A stretch of DNA of 64,000 bases from Clostridium sp. (GCA_029851835.1 JARKVD010000031.1:1-64000); one strand, 5' to 3'. Numbered from the stretch's first letter, positions 18,094 to 26,806 are shown. Numbers and translations are program-made. The notes: generated by a model from the letters alone, not told the origin.

Positions 18094-18129
18094 AAAACAC
18101 CTTCAAAATGATTTATTTGAAGATGTTTT
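18094..18129 (-). terminator. Intrinsic terminator of lysS
   Basis: AAAACATCTTCAAA pairs with TTTGAAGGTGTTTT and is followed by U-rich sequence, 14 bases after the lysS stop. Confidence 0.88.
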
Positions 18130-18142
18130 ATATTTAAGCCTA

Positions 18143-19663
18143 TTATCTTTTTACCAGCGGAAATGCAATTACATCTCTTATAGAACCTGAATTAGTAAGG
18201 AACATCATCATTCTATCTATACCTATTCCTAATCCTCCAGTAGGTGGCATAGCCACATCTATAGCTACTGCAAACTCTTCATCCATTGGGCTTGCAGTTT
18301 CAAGACCAGCTCTTAATTTAGCAGCCTGTTCATGAAGTAAAATTCTTTGTCTTAATGGATTATTTAGTTCTGAATAAGCATTTCCAAGCTCAACTCCAAA
18401 GGCATAAGGTTCAAATCTTTCTATTAGCTCTTCGTTTTCCCTATGAACCTTACATAATGGAGATGAATCTAGTGGAAAATCTATAACAAATGTTGGCTCT
18501 ATTAATTTTTCTTCACTATATGCTTCAAATAAAGTTAAGATCAAATCACCTTTATTTGCTTCTTGTAAATCAAAGCCTTCTCTTTGTTCTTCTTCAAGTA
18601 ATCCTTTTTCTTCAATTAAAGCTGCAATCTCATCTCTAGATAATCTTTCTACATCAATCCCTGTATCCTTAAGAACTAAATTACACATAGTTTCTCTTTT
18701 CCAGGGAGCCTTGAAGTCTATTTCCATGCCATCATAAACAGCCTTAGTTGTACCTTTAACCTTTAAGAACACCTCTTCATATAGTTCTTCCATAAGCCTC
18801 ATCATATCATTGTAATCGGCATAAGCCATATAGCATTCAAACAGTGTAAACTCTGGGTAGTGAGTTCTGTCTATTCCCTCATTTCTAAAGGAACGTCCCA
18901 TACTAAACACTCTATCAATTCCACCAACTATAAGTCTTTTTAAATAAAGCTCTGGAGACACATTCATGAATACTTCACAATCCATGGCGTTAACCTTTGT
19001 AACAAAAGGTTTTGCTTCTCCACCACCGTATTTAGTATCTAGAATTGGTGTGTCCATCTCTAGGAAGCCTCTTGAAGTCATAAATTCTCTTATGGCAAAC
19101 ATAGCTCTAGATCTATTCATAAATCTTTCTCTTACATTCTGATTCATTATCATATCTAAAGATCTGTGCCTTAGTCTTAAATCAGCATCTTGAATTCCAT
19201 GATACTTTTCAGGGAGAGGTCTTATGGCCTTAGAAAGCATTGTAATACTTCCTGCCTTTACTGTGATTTCATTAGTTTTAGTTCTAAATACGGTTCCTTC
19301 AACTCCAATAATATCTCCTGTATCTAAAAGCTTTATAAGCTCATAAGCCTCTTCACCTATATCATTTTTACTAATATAAACCTGAATATTGCCGTCTTGA
19401 TCACTTAAATTTAGGAAGGTAACCTTCCCCATTCTTCTAAGGAGCATTATTCTTCCTGCAATTGTGAAACTCTCCTCTGGATTTATATTCTCAAAGTTAT
19501 TTAATATATAAGTTGAAGTGGAGTTTGGATTAAAGGTATATGGATATGCATTAATTCCTCTATCTAAAATTCCATTTAATTTTTTAATTCTCTCCACATT
19601 AAATTCATTTGCATCCTGCATTATTTCTTGTAAATTTTCTAATTTTACATAATTGTCGTACAT
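18143..19663 (-). CDS. lysS: Lysyl-tRNA synthetase, class II
   Basis: A 506-residue enzyme that charges tRNA-Lys. An N-terminal OB-fold anticodon-binding domain lies at about residues 60-165 (FTIAGRIMLLRRMGKVTFLN). The class II catalytic core follows, with motif 2 GRSFRNEGIDRTHYPEFT near residue 258 and motif 3 GGLGIGIDRMMMFLT near residue 475. Length is normal. It has no greA neighbour, unlike the usual housekeeping lysS of Firmicutes, and is preceded by a full T-box leader, so it is controlled by the charging state of a tRNA. It may be a second LysRS of the genome; that needs the rest of the genome. Confidence 0.95.
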   Translation of the reverse strand: MYDNYVKLENLQEIMQDANEFNVERIKKLNGILDRGINAYPYTFNPNSTSTYILNNFENINPEESFTIAGRIMLLRRMGKVTFLNLSDQDGNIQVYISKNDIGEEAYELIKLLDTGDIIGVEGTVFRTKTNEITVKAGSITMLSKAIRPLPEKYHGIQDADLRLRHRSLDMIMNQNVRERFMNRSRAMFAIREFMTSRGFLEMDTPILDTKYGGGEAKPFVTKVNAMDCEVFMNVSPELYLKRLIVGGIDRVFSMGRSFRNEGIDRTHYPEFTLFECYMAYADYNDMMRLMEELYEEVFLKVKGTTKAVYDGMEIDFKAPWKRETMCNLVLKDTGIDVERLSRDEIAALIEEKGLLEEEQREGFDLQEANKGDLILTLFEAYSEEKLIEPTFVIDFPLDSSPLCKVHRENEELIERFEPYAFGVELGNAYSELNNPLRQRILLHEQAAKLRAGLETASPMDEEFAVAIDVAMPPTGGLGIGIDRMMMFLTNSGSIRDVIAFPLVKR

Positions 19664-19756
19664 AATAGTACCACCTTTCTTAGTAATTTGTTATTAATTT
19701 TCTCTCATCTTTTTACACCTTCCACTGGTCCTTTTCAGTGGAAATAACAACAAAAA

Positions 19757-20102
19757 AACTCTCACCTCCCAAGACTAAGTCTTGGGGACGAGAGTTACTA
19801 AGTTCAACTTCCGTGGTACCACCCCATTTTATCAATATGTCACCATATTGACCTTTTCAAGTACGGCTTTTATTATAGCTTCTTTAAAAAAAGCTCCTGT
19901 ATGTAACTTTAACTAAAATCACCAGGCTTATTAAAAGATTATACTCTATCTCTATAACGGGAGCACCCGTTGCATCATCCCCTTAACGGTTCAATGCACA
20001 ACTCCGAGGCTTTATTCATCAAAATACTTTTCGCTTCATCTCACCAACCGAAAGCTCTCTGTAAAAAATTTAGATTGACTACTATTCTCTTCATAGTTTT
20101 AT
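19757..20102 (-). promoter_or_regulatory. T-box leader controlling lysS
   Basis: On the minus strand all T-box parts are in order. The start of Stem I has GAAGAGAAUAGUAG and the GGUUGGUGA loop. The 3' side of Stem I has an AAA triplet in GAAUAAAGCCUCGGAG, which could be the lysine specifier. A Stem III-like AACGGG/CCCGUU region follows. The T-box core GGGGUGGUACCACGGAAG lies at about 19808-19825. Last comes a terminator at 19758-19796 (AACUCUC paired with GAGAGUU through a long GC-rich stem, then U7). Uncharged tRNA binding should favour the antiterminator. Confidence 0.93.
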
Positions 20103-20108
20103 TAAACT

Positions 20109-20137
20109 ATTTTACTACTTATTTTTAAAATCTTCAA
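20109..20137 (-). promoter_or_regulatory. Sigma-A-type promoter of the T-box-lysS transcript
   Basis: On the minus strand TTGAAG and TAAAAT are 17 bases apart. The predicted start is at about 20102, immediately before Stem I of the T-box. Confidence 0.7.
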
Positions 20138-20165
20138 TATATATTTAAAATTTTAAGGGTTTCCT

Positions 20166-22091
20166 CTAGATTGTTGCAGCTAACTTAAATCCATCTCTTA
20201 TTGCATCACCTATTAATCTTACATTGTCCATTTTACAATCTCCAATTAGATAATGATTTATGCCCGCTTCAGTAAGCTTCATTGATAACGACTTATCTGG
20301 CTTAGCTCCAATTGCAATCACTACCATGTCACATGGCATTTCTTTTGTCTCTTCACCATACTGAACCTTAATATGATCTTTTTCTATTGATAAAAGCTTA
20401 TGAGATTTGAAAATCTCTATGTTATGATCTTGAAGATTTTTCATCATAACCTTAATATTAGATACATTTTCTCCATTTAATATCTTATCACTTAATTCAA
20501 TAACAAAGGCTTCCTTATTCTTTTCTCCAATATATTCAGCAGTTTCAATACCAACGAATCCAGCTCCTATTACTGCAGCTTTACCCTTTAGCTCTTCTTT
20601 TCCACTTAAAATTTCCCAAGCTGATACAACCTTCATATTATCCATACCATTAAATTTAGGCATAAACTCAGTTGCTCCTGTTGCTATTATTACTTCATCG
20701 CAGTTTAATTCTTTTATAATCTCAACAGTTGCTTCTACCCCTGTTCTAACTTCAATATTAAGACGCTTTAGCTTTTTCAAATAGTACTCCATTAATCTTT
20801 CCATCTCAGACTTATTTGGAGGAGCCATAGCAATATTTAGTTGTCCAAATAGCTTCTCTTCTTTCTCAAGCATTATTATAGTATGTCCTCTTTCAGCCGC
20901 TGTACAAGCTGCTTCCATTCCAGCCACCCCGGCACCTACAACTACTACTTTCTTTTTATTTTCTGCCTCAGATATTATAATTTCCTTTTCTAATCCATTG
21001 TTTGGATTTATTGAGCATTCAATATTTCCATGAGCAAGAAGCTTGTCTGTACATCCTTTATTACACATAATACAATATCTTATTTCATCTTCTCTTCCCT
21101 CTTGAACCTTTACCGGCCAATCAGGGTCTGCTACTAATTGTCTGCCTAATGCAACAATATCAGCTTTACCTTCTGCTAATATTTCCTTAACCATTGCAGG
21201 TCTTAATATTCTTCCAACACAGCTTACTGGAACTGTGGCAACTGATTTTATCTCTTCTGATAAATCTAAGAAACATCCATAAGGCTCCATTCCCATTCCA
21301 GGTATAGTGTTAATTAGTTCCCCATGGTTAGCAAGTGCTACATGAAAAGAGTTAACCCCTTTTTCTTCAAGCCACTTCACTAATACTTTTGCTTCTTCTA
21401 AAGTTGGGCCACCAAAACCTTTTCTTGGATTCATTCTGATAATAGACATTTTATACTCTATAGGCATATCTGGTAAGGCTGCCCTAAGCTTATCCATTAC
21501 CTCTAAAACAAATCTCGCTCTGTTTTCAAAGGAACCACCATATTCATCAGTTCTTTTATTTAAGATTGGAGAACAAAACATTCCAATTAATCTATCTCCA
21601 TGTAATTGCAGAATATCATAACCTGCTTTTTTAGCTCTTATTGCTACATCCACAATTAAATTTTGTATCTTTTCTATTCCTTCTTTATCTACTTCATTGA
21701 CAAATTCATTAAATAATCTATTATATAGCTTCATTGCCGTTGGCATACCCTTAGCTTTCATCTCATTAACTATTATATCTGGATCTACCTCTGGATAAAA
21801 TATCTGAGCGGCTATCTTACTTCCCTCTTTATGCACCGCATCTGTTAAACTCTTATGTCCTTCAATTAACCCATCATGATGAAGTGTTGGCGTTTTTGAA
21901 AAAGCTGAAACTGCTGAAACGTCCCCAATTACAATCAAACCAGCTCCACCTTTTGCAATACCTCTATAAAACTCTATAGATTTTGGAGTAATAACTCCAC
22001 CTCTCTCTTCAAAAGAAGTGGTTAACGGTGGAAACATAATTCTATTTTTTAGTTCCACATTCCCAATTTTTATTGGCGTAAAAATATTCAT
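20166..22091 (-). CDS. Old Yellow Enzyme-type NADH:flavin oxidoreductase (2,4-dienoyl-CoA reductase-like)
   Basis: A 641-residue two-part flavoenzyme. An FMN-binding TIM barrel covers residues 1-370 (MNIFTPIKIGNVELKNRIM; HGDRLIGMF; KRTDEYGGSFENRARF). The [4Fe-4S] cysteines CIMCNKGC with a further Cys 11 residues on sit near residue 345. An FAD/NAD(P) reductase half covers residues 380-641, with GAGVAGMEAA and GAGFVGIETAEY nucleotide folds and a GDC near the end. This is the layout of FadH, BaiH/BaiCD and enoate reductases, which reduce activated double bonds. I chose the ATG after AGGAGAGGGTTTT. It is divergent from a MarR regulator with two operator-like palindromes between them. Substrate unknown. 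Confidence 0.92.
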   Translation of the reverse strand: MNIFTPIKIGNVELKNRIMFPPLTTSFEERGGVITPKSIEFYRGIAKGGAGLIVIGDVSAVSAFSKTPTLHHDGLIEGHKSLTDAVHKEGSKIAAQIFYPEVDPDIIVNEMKAKGMPTAMKLYNRLFNEFVNEVDKEGIEKIQNLIVDVAIRAKKAGYDILQLHGDRLIGMFCSPILNKRTDEYGGSFENRARFVLEVMDKLRAALPDMPIEYKMSIIRMNPRKGFGGPTLEEAKVLVKWLEEKGVNSFHVALANHGELINTIPGMGMEPYGCFLDLSEEIKSVATVPVSCVGRILRPAMVKEILAEGKADIVALGRQLVADPDWPVKVQEGREDEIRYCIMCNKGCTDKLLAHGNIECSINPNNGLEKEIIISEAENKKKVVVVGAGVAGMEAACTAAERGHTIIMLEKEEKLFGQLNIAMAPPNKSEMERLMEYYLKKLKRLNIEVRTGVEATVEIIKELNCDEVIIATGATEFMPKFNGMDNMKVVSAWEILSGKEELKGKAAVIGAGFVGIETAEYIGEKNKEAFVIELSDKILNGENVSNIKVMMKNLQDHNIEIFKSHKLLSIEKDHIKVQYGEETKEMPCDMVVIAIGAKPDKSLSMKLTEAGINHYLIGDCKMDNVRLIGDAIRDGFKLAATI

Positions 22092-22115
22092 AAAACCCTC
22101 TCCTACCATTTTTTT

Positions 22116-22171
22116 ATTTCAAAAACTGAAATATCAATTTCATTGTAGCATATTATTTCAATTTATGAAAT
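22116..22171. promoter_or_regulatory. Paired palindromic operators between the flavoenzyme and marR
   Basis: ATTTCAAAAACTGAAAT (22116-22132) and ATTTCAATTTATGAAAT (22155-22171) share the form ATTTCA-N5-TGAAAT, centre to centre 39 bases. A further ATTTCA half-site lies between them. This suits a MarR dimer controlling both divergent promoters. Confidence 0.7.
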
Positions 22172-22260
22172 ATATCTCTGGATTTTTAATTAAAACTTTT
22201 AATCCAAACTTATGTTATAATTTTTATATAATATAAAATATCTCTTATGGAGGACTACTT

Positions 22261-22734
22261 ATGCTTATAAATAAATTAATAGATATGCATTTTGATGATA
22301 ATAAAAAATATAAAGATTGGTTTGGAAAACCTTTTAACATTAATGATCAGTCAATTTCTTTAAAAAAAGAGGAAAAAGTTGTTTTATACTACTTATATAA
22401 ATATGGCGAAAGCTCCATGGGTGACATAACAGCTTCTTTTGAATTCGCCCATAGTACAACGAATTATGTAATAAAAAACCTAGAAGCAAAGGAATTAGTT
22501 TATATAATGCCTTCTAAAAATGATAATAGAGTTCGCTTAATAAACTTGACTTCTAAAGGCCAGGATTTATTAATTCTATTAATGGATCAATTAGAAAAAG
22601 TGTCTCTTAAAATTTTCTCCGATTTATTTCCAATAATTAGTGATAACTTTAAAGCGGACCTTAGTGTAGATGAGATTAACCTTTTAGAAAAATTGCTGAC
22701 AAAAATAAATTCATCTATAGAAGAGATAAAGTAA
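22261..22734 (+). CDS. MarR family transcriptional regulator
   Basis: A 157-residue winged-helix protein. The core at residues 38-105 runs KEEKVVLYYLYKYGESSMGDITASFEFAHSTTNYVIKNLEAKELV and then the wing SKNDNRVRLINLTSKG, with dimerisation helices at both ends, as in MarR proteins. The ATG follows GGAGGACTACTT. An extended -10 TGTTATAAT lies at 22213-22221. Position and operator pairs suggest it represses the divergent flavoenzyme gene and itself, probably released by a small-molecule ligand. Confidence 0.88.
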   Translation: MLINKLIDMHFDDNKKYKDWFGKPFNINDQSISLKKEEKVVLYYLYKYGESSMGDITASFEFAHSTTNYVIKNLEAKELVYIMPSKNDNRVRLINLTSKGQDLLILLMDQLEKVSLKIFSDLFPIISDNFKADLSVDEINLLEKLLTKINSSIEEIK

Positions 22735-22884
22735 ATTTATCTATGGTATGGTTCACCTCAGCGAAAAATACCCTTCAATATGTCCTTTGACACTATTTAT
22801 TCTATAAAAGTAACACTAAAAAGCCATAATTGACCTGTAATTTCTACGGCTCAGTTATGGATTTGTTTTATATATTTGTAAATT

Positions 22885-23037
22885 TTATATCTTACGACTA
22901 TAGTAATATGAATAACCTATAGTAAGTATAGTCTTATCGATTAAATAATCTAACGATACTTTAAGACCTTTTCTTCGACCTGCTAAACTGCTTTTGCCCA
23001 ATACTGCAATCAATCTAAGTAGTTTGTACCATTTCAC
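22885..23037 (-). CDS. Small unknown ORF, probable mobile-element debris
   Basis: A 50-codon frame from a GTG that overlaps the stop of the upstream broken gene (GGGTGA). The product is basic (LGKSSLAGRRKGLKVS) and ends in an aromatic-rich tail. I do not recognise it. The coupled start suggests that it once belonged to a two-gene unit, but both may now be fragments. Base composition is more GC-rich than the neighbours. Confidence 0.3.
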   Translation of the reverse strand: MKWYKLLRLIAVLGKSSLAGRRKGLKVSLDYLIDKTILTIGYSYYYSRKI

Positions 23038-23302
23038 CCTTCGATTTCTTCCACCATAATCAGAGTAGGGGCAAACTGTCTTTTCAGCCATGCGATTGTA
23101 TTATCCATATTGACAGGAACAGATGACATCACAAGCGGTAAACAGGACTGCATATTTTCCATAAATATATTCAATAGAATATAATCAGTAAAATATACCT
23201 GTGTGTTGATAATGGTTGAAACTACCTGTTCTGGACTTCTTGTAGAAAGCAATTCATCAATGGCTCTTTACGCTTTGACTTTAATTCATTGATAAAATCC
23301 AT
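23034..23302 (-). pseudogene. Frameshifted small gene of unknown function
   Basis: An ATG after a GGGGGG site begins MDFINELKSKRKEP. The frame then shifts, and the remaining 70 residues (IDELLSTRSPEQVV through LKRQFAPTLIMVEEIEG) are in a second frame. Read together they give one smooth protein of about 90 residues with helical character. I do not recognise the family; the region looks like cargo or control genes of a lost mobile element. Confidence 0.45.
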
Positions 23303-23394
23303 ATCGTTGCCCCCCCGATAAATCCTTCATCTTCTTGGTGTTTATGATAATTTTAATCTGCTTTTTAGTAATTAGTGCCCCATGTTAGATAATG

Positions 23395-23500
23395 AAGGCC
23401 TTTATACAGGCTATCTCACGGTCAACCCGACTCCGCTATTCGCCAAGTCGGGTCACTCAGAAAATCTGGAGATTTATCCGGCGACGCTTCTTCGTAAACT
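23395..23500. other. GC-rich junction sequence, probable insertion scar
   Basis: About 105 bases with clearly higher GC (CCCGACTCCGCTATTCGCC, CCGGCGACGCTTC) abut the stop codon of the chromate transporter subunit. No complete gene is present on either strand. It contrasts with the AT-rich surroundings and most likely came with a mobile element. Confidence 0.4.
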
Positions 23501-23501
23501 A

Positions 23502-24068
23502 TCAAACATATATAAACGCTCCAGCAACTCCACTTATTACCATAATCCAAATAGGGCTCACTTTCCATTTATTAGAAGCCGCAAACATGATCACAAAAAT
23601 AATTACTGCCCAAATATCTAATGATTTAGCCATTTCATTGAAATTTATTGTACTTGTACCAAATAAGGCTAAAAAAACGATTGTAACCGACGCAGAAATG
23701 ATAAGCCCTAGAGATGTAGATTTTAAACCGTTTAATATTTCAAAAACATATACAGACTTTTTATGCTTTTGAAAGAAACAATGTAATGATAAAGAAATTA
23801 CTACACCACATAAAACACACCCTATAGTAGCAACAATAGCTCCCATGACACCTGCGATTTGCAAGCCTACAAACGTTGATGTGTTCACAGCCAAAGGTCC
23901 AGGTGTCATTTGTGAAATGGTAATAATGTCTGTAAACATTTTTTCGCTAATCCACCCCACATTTTCAACTACCTGTTCTTGAATTAAAGGAATAATTGCA
24001 TAACCACCGCCAATGCTCAGTAGCCCAATTTTTAAAAAAGTAAAAAATAATTGTAAAATTGTATTCAT
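23502..24068 (-). CDS. Chromate transporter, half-size ChrA subunit B
   Basis: A 188-residue protein with five or six membrane segments. It has the CHR-domain marks: FLKIGLLSIGGGYAIIPLIQ near residue 12 and ISQMTPGPLAVNTSTFVGLQIAG near residue 50. Half-size ChrA proteins work as pairs with opposite topology, and its partner lies immediately upstream. The family exports chromate or moves related anions; the natural substrate is often unknown. It ends flush with a GC-rich scar, but the protein end (GAFIYV) looks natural. Confidence 0.9.
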   Translation of the reverse strand: MNTILQLFFTFLKIGLLSIGGGYAIIPLIQEQVVENVGWISEKMFTDIITISQMTPGPLAVNTSTFVGLQIAGVMGAIVATIGCVLCGVVISLSLHCFFQKHKKSVYVFEILNGLKSTSLGLIISASVTIVFLALFGTSTINFNEMAKSLDIWAVIIFVIMFAASNKWKVSPIWIMVISGVAGAFIYV

Positions 24069-24629
24069 TTAATTTCTTCCTTTCTTCAAAAACACTCGTA
24101 TCATACATAATAAACAAGTAACTAACAATATCACTGCAACGTTTACTTCCATAATAAAATTTGCAATAAATGCTGTTGGTATTAGCAATGTTAAGAATAA
24201 AGACTTCTCTTTGATAATAATTGAACACATATCAACAACCAGATCTACGATAAGGGCAGCAACACCTGCTTGCATTCCTTTTAGAATAGCTGAAATAAGA
24301 TGATTGCTTATAAACATTGTATAAAAAGCAGATATAACCCCAAGTATAAACAGTGGTGGTATAATAGATGCTATACAACTTATCATTACTCCAATAACCC
24401 CTGCAACTCGATAACCAGCCAAAGCAGATAGATTGATTGCAATAGCCCCTGGACTTGATTGGGCTATTGCTGACATTTCCATTAAATCTTCTTCTGAAAA
24501 ATATTGTTTTCTTTCAACAAAATAACGACGAACCATAGGAACAACTACATATCCACCACCAAAAGTAAATGTACTAATGAATAAATTAGCCCCAAATAAC
24601 CAAAAATATTGGCTTTTATTTTGCTTCAA
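24069..24629 (-). CDS. Chromate transporter, half-size ChrA subunit A
   Basis: A 186-residue membrane protein with FGANLFISTFTFGGGYVVVP at residues 12-31 and MSAIAQSSPGAIAINLSALAGYRVAGV near residue 50, the same CHR-domain motifs as its partner. The stop codon is directly followed by the partner's ATG (TAAATG), so translation is coupled and the two form a heteromeric transporter. No ChrB-like regulator is next to it; a broken XRE regulator gene lies upstream. Confidence 0.9.
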   Translation of the reverse strand: MKQNKSQYFWLFGANLFISTFTFGGGYVVVPMVRRYFVERKQYFSEEDLMEMSAIAQSSPGAIAINLSALAGYRVAGVIGVMISCIASIIPPLFILGVISAFYTMFISNHLISAILKGMQAGVAALIVDLVVDMCSIIIKEKSLFLTLLIPTAFIANFIMEVNVAVILLVTCLLCMIRVFLKKGRN

Positions 24630-24772
24630 AATTATCTCCCCTTAACATAGTATTTAACTCCAATTATAACATTTTTATACTTTTTAGCAATATTTTTGAG
24701 TTGTTAAAAACACAGGAAATTACATTCTTTATCAAAAGTATAAAAATATTTTTCTACTTAAACATAAGAAAA

Positions 24773-24797
24773 GGAACGCTAATATTTCATGCGTTCC
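24773..24797 (-). terminator. Intrinsic terminator upstream of chrA
   Basis: GGAACGC-N11-GCGTTCC followed by a U-rich run on the minus strand. It would end a transcript coming from the broken XRE gene. Confidence 0.75.
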
Positions 24798-24868
24798 ATA
24801 TTCTTTAACATTCATTTTATTGGTATATTCTGCAAACATGTAAACATGGATTGTATTCATCAATATCC

Positions 24869-24998
24869 TTAACTTTGGTAAAGTCCCTGTTCCCATTTAG
24901 AAATATGCTGACGACTTATGCCCATTATTTCTGCTAATTCTTCCCTGTGATACATTTCTTTCTTTCCTCGTCAACCTTAGATTTTCTGCAAAACTCAT
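24869..24998 (-). pseudogene. Broken XRE-type helix-turn-helix regulator
   Basis: The ATG frame gives MSFAENLRLTRKERNVSQ and then goes out of frame. One base over, the sequence continues as REELAEIMGISRQHISKWEQ, the classic XRE recognition helix, before a stop. So a frameshift separates the two halves of the helix-turn-helix, and the C-terminal dimerisation part is missing. A TTAAAGT/AGGTT leader precedes the ATG. It probably once regulated this accessory segment. Confidence 0.75.
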
Positions 24999-25081
24999 AC
25001 TTTAACCTCTTTTCATTTTTATTATGTTTAAATTCTAATATTTTTTAACCATAATAAACACCAACCTATACTTGCAAATGC

Positions 25082-25096
25082 GCAACTTAAAGTTGC
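25082..25096. promoter_or_regulatory. Palindrome near the XRE remnant
   Basis: GCAACTTAAAGTTGC is a near-perfect palindrome about 85 bases upstream of the broken XRE start, with an extra TTGCAAGT half-site beside it. It could be the orphan operator of that regulator. Apart from this, the 24630-25244 gap holds only the XRE remnant, its terminator and an extended -10 (TGTTATAAT, 25200-25208) for the next plus-strand gene. Confidence 0.4.
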
Positions 25097-25244
25097 AATG
25101 TAGAAAATTTATACTTTAAAATAACTCTTCTTAACCTAATATTTTATTAGTCAATTTTTGTAGGTTTAGCATGCAGTCTACGCCTTCTTTGTAAATATAT
25201 GTTATAATATATGGTGTATTTAATATTTAGAATGGAGTTTTCAC

Positions 25245-25751
25245 ATGTTCGATTATAAATTTGCTAAAACCCAATGGTTTTGTAGCTATTATACAAAAAA
25301 TCTTAGAAAATCAATTTTAATTTATACTTCACTTATATTGCTATTAGTTAATATATTTATTTTCTCATTTTTATTTTTAGTTTTAAATAAAAATCAGTTA
25401 TTCAATGAAACAGTGTACTTATACCTATTAGGTATTACTATCCTATTAGAGGGTATTACTTTACTTTTTTATTGTAATAAAGAAGTAAAAAATAGCTTAA
25501 ATAAAATTAATGAAAACACCCTAACCCTTTTCTTTAATGAAGCTGGCATTAATATAAATTCTACTGCTATGACAAAATCTATAAATTGGGAAATTGTCAA
25601 AGAGGTCCGTGCTACCAAACATGAGCTAATCTTTTACTTTAAAGTAAATGGCATACCAAGTAATAGCTTCTTCTTCAATTTCTTTGACGCCTCCAAAGAT
25701 GATATCCTTGAAGCACTTGAAGAATATACAACTGTAAGGAGGAATGACTAA
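25245..25751 (+). CDS. YcxB-like membrane protein
   Basis: A 168-residue protein. Two membrane segments lie at residues 24-48 and 56-78. A cytosolic beta-rich domain follows at residues 90-160 (FFNEAGININSTAMTKSINW, then LIFYFKVNG), which has the pattern of the YcxB-like C-terminal domain. Function unknown. The stop lies two bases before the next ATG, so the pair is co-translated. An extended -10 TGTTATAAT lies about 40 bases upstream. Confidence 0.65.
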   Translation: MFDYKFAKTQWFCSYYTKNLRKSILIYTSLILLLVNIFIFSFLFLVLNKNQLFNETVYLYLLGITILLEGITLLFYCNKEVKNSLNKINENTLTLFFNEAGININSTAMTKSINWEIVKEVRATKHELIFYFKVNGIPSNSFFFNFFDASKDDILEALEEYTTVRRND

Positions 25752-25753
25752 GA

Positions 25754-26791
25754 ATGCGATTTGAATTTAAACCTTCTGAACATAACCCTTGCTTTAAAGA
25801 ATACATGTCTAACATATATCAAGATATTGAGGGAATTAAAGTCTACAGAAACGCTGTAGTGCCATTAATAATTACTCTTTTAAGCTATATAATTATTGCT
25901 ATGCTAAGCAAGTACTTTAACTCCATACTTTTTAAAAGTATTATCATAGCTGTAACCTTCATAATTGTTTTCCTTATAACTTTTTTAATAAGATTTATTT
26001 CCAAGAATGTTGTTAAAAGGATTAAAAATAATAGAATTTATTCCGACCTGGAAAGCAACTTCACTTTTATCATTGAAGATGGTTATTTAACAAGAGAAAA
26101 TCAGTTTAGCACTATTAAAATTCCACTTAAAAGCATTGATAAAATAAAATTATTAAGAGAAGGAATAACTCTCTGCCATGGTCAGCAAGCCTTTATCCTT
26201 GTTCCCAAAGCAGTTCTTCCTTTGGACGTAAATGAGTTCATAGCCTTATTTAAAACTGCTAATCCTCAAGTAATTATTGAAGATGTGGTAATAAAAAATA
26301 GAAATTACTTGCTGAAAAATACTCTGTTCTTTATTCTTATCGCTTTCTTCTCAATAATAGCCTCACATTTCATTGGAAAATATAATTATGAACATAACTT
26401 TAAAACCTATGACTTAATCACTGAGGATCAAATGGTTACTTTAATGAATAACTCATTTTTATACAAAAATGAAAACCTGAAGTACTCTATAGTATTTCCT
26501 GAAAGCTGGTCTGGAAAGTTTGGGATAGAGGAAAAAGAATCTTATATAAATGTTTACTATTTAGAAAATGGAGAACAAGGTCCTAACACTAACCTGCTCT
26601 TCACCGTAAGAGATGAAAAAAATCCACCACCTTTTGGTGAATATAATGAAGGCTCTATAAAATTCACTAATAATACAATCTATACTTTATGGGGACCAAA
26701 AGAAGTGTACATGGATGGTAAATCTGATGCCTATTCAGAATATGTTAAAATGTATCGAGAACTTTCAACCTTATCTCTTAAGAGCTTTTAG
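25754..26791 (+). CDS. YcxB-like membrane protein with C-terminal extracytosolic domain
   Basis: A 345-residue protein. Two membrane segments lie near residues 33-80. A YcxB-like beta domain spans residues 95-175 (FTFIIEDGYLTRENQFSTIK, GQQAFILVPKAVLP). A third membrane segment (TLFFILIAFFSIIASHFIG) lies near residue 195, and a C-terminal domain of about 130 residues without a recognised motif lies on the far side. It shares the middle domain with the upstream protein, so the two probably form a complex or arose by duplication. Function unknown. The ribosome-binding site AAGGAGGAATGAC overlaps the end of the upstream gene. Confidence 0.65.
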   Translation: MRFEFKPSEHNPCFKEYMSNIYQDIEGIKVYRNAVVPLIITLLSYIIIAMLSKYFNSILFKSIIIAVTFIIVFLITFLIRFISKNVVKRIKNNRIYSDLESNFTFIIEDGYLTRENQFSTIKIPLKSIDKIKLLREGITLCHGQQAFILVPKAVLPLDVNEFIALFKTANPQVIIEDVVIKNRNYLLKNTLFFILIAFFSIIASHFIGKYNYEHNFKTYDLITEDQMVTLMNNSFLYKNENLKYSIVFPESWSGKFGIEEKESYINVYYLENGEQGPNTNLLFTVRDEKNPPPFGEYNEGSIKFTNNTIYTLWGPKEVYMDGKSDAYSEYVKMYRELSTLSLKSF

Positions 26792-26806
26792 GAAATTTTA
26801 AATTTA

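Noticed and set aside
23382-23772. Plus-strand ORFs across the GC-rich scar and chr gene.
   Set aside because: They run antisense to the clear ChrA frame and have no ribosome-binding sites or family likeness; they are shadows.
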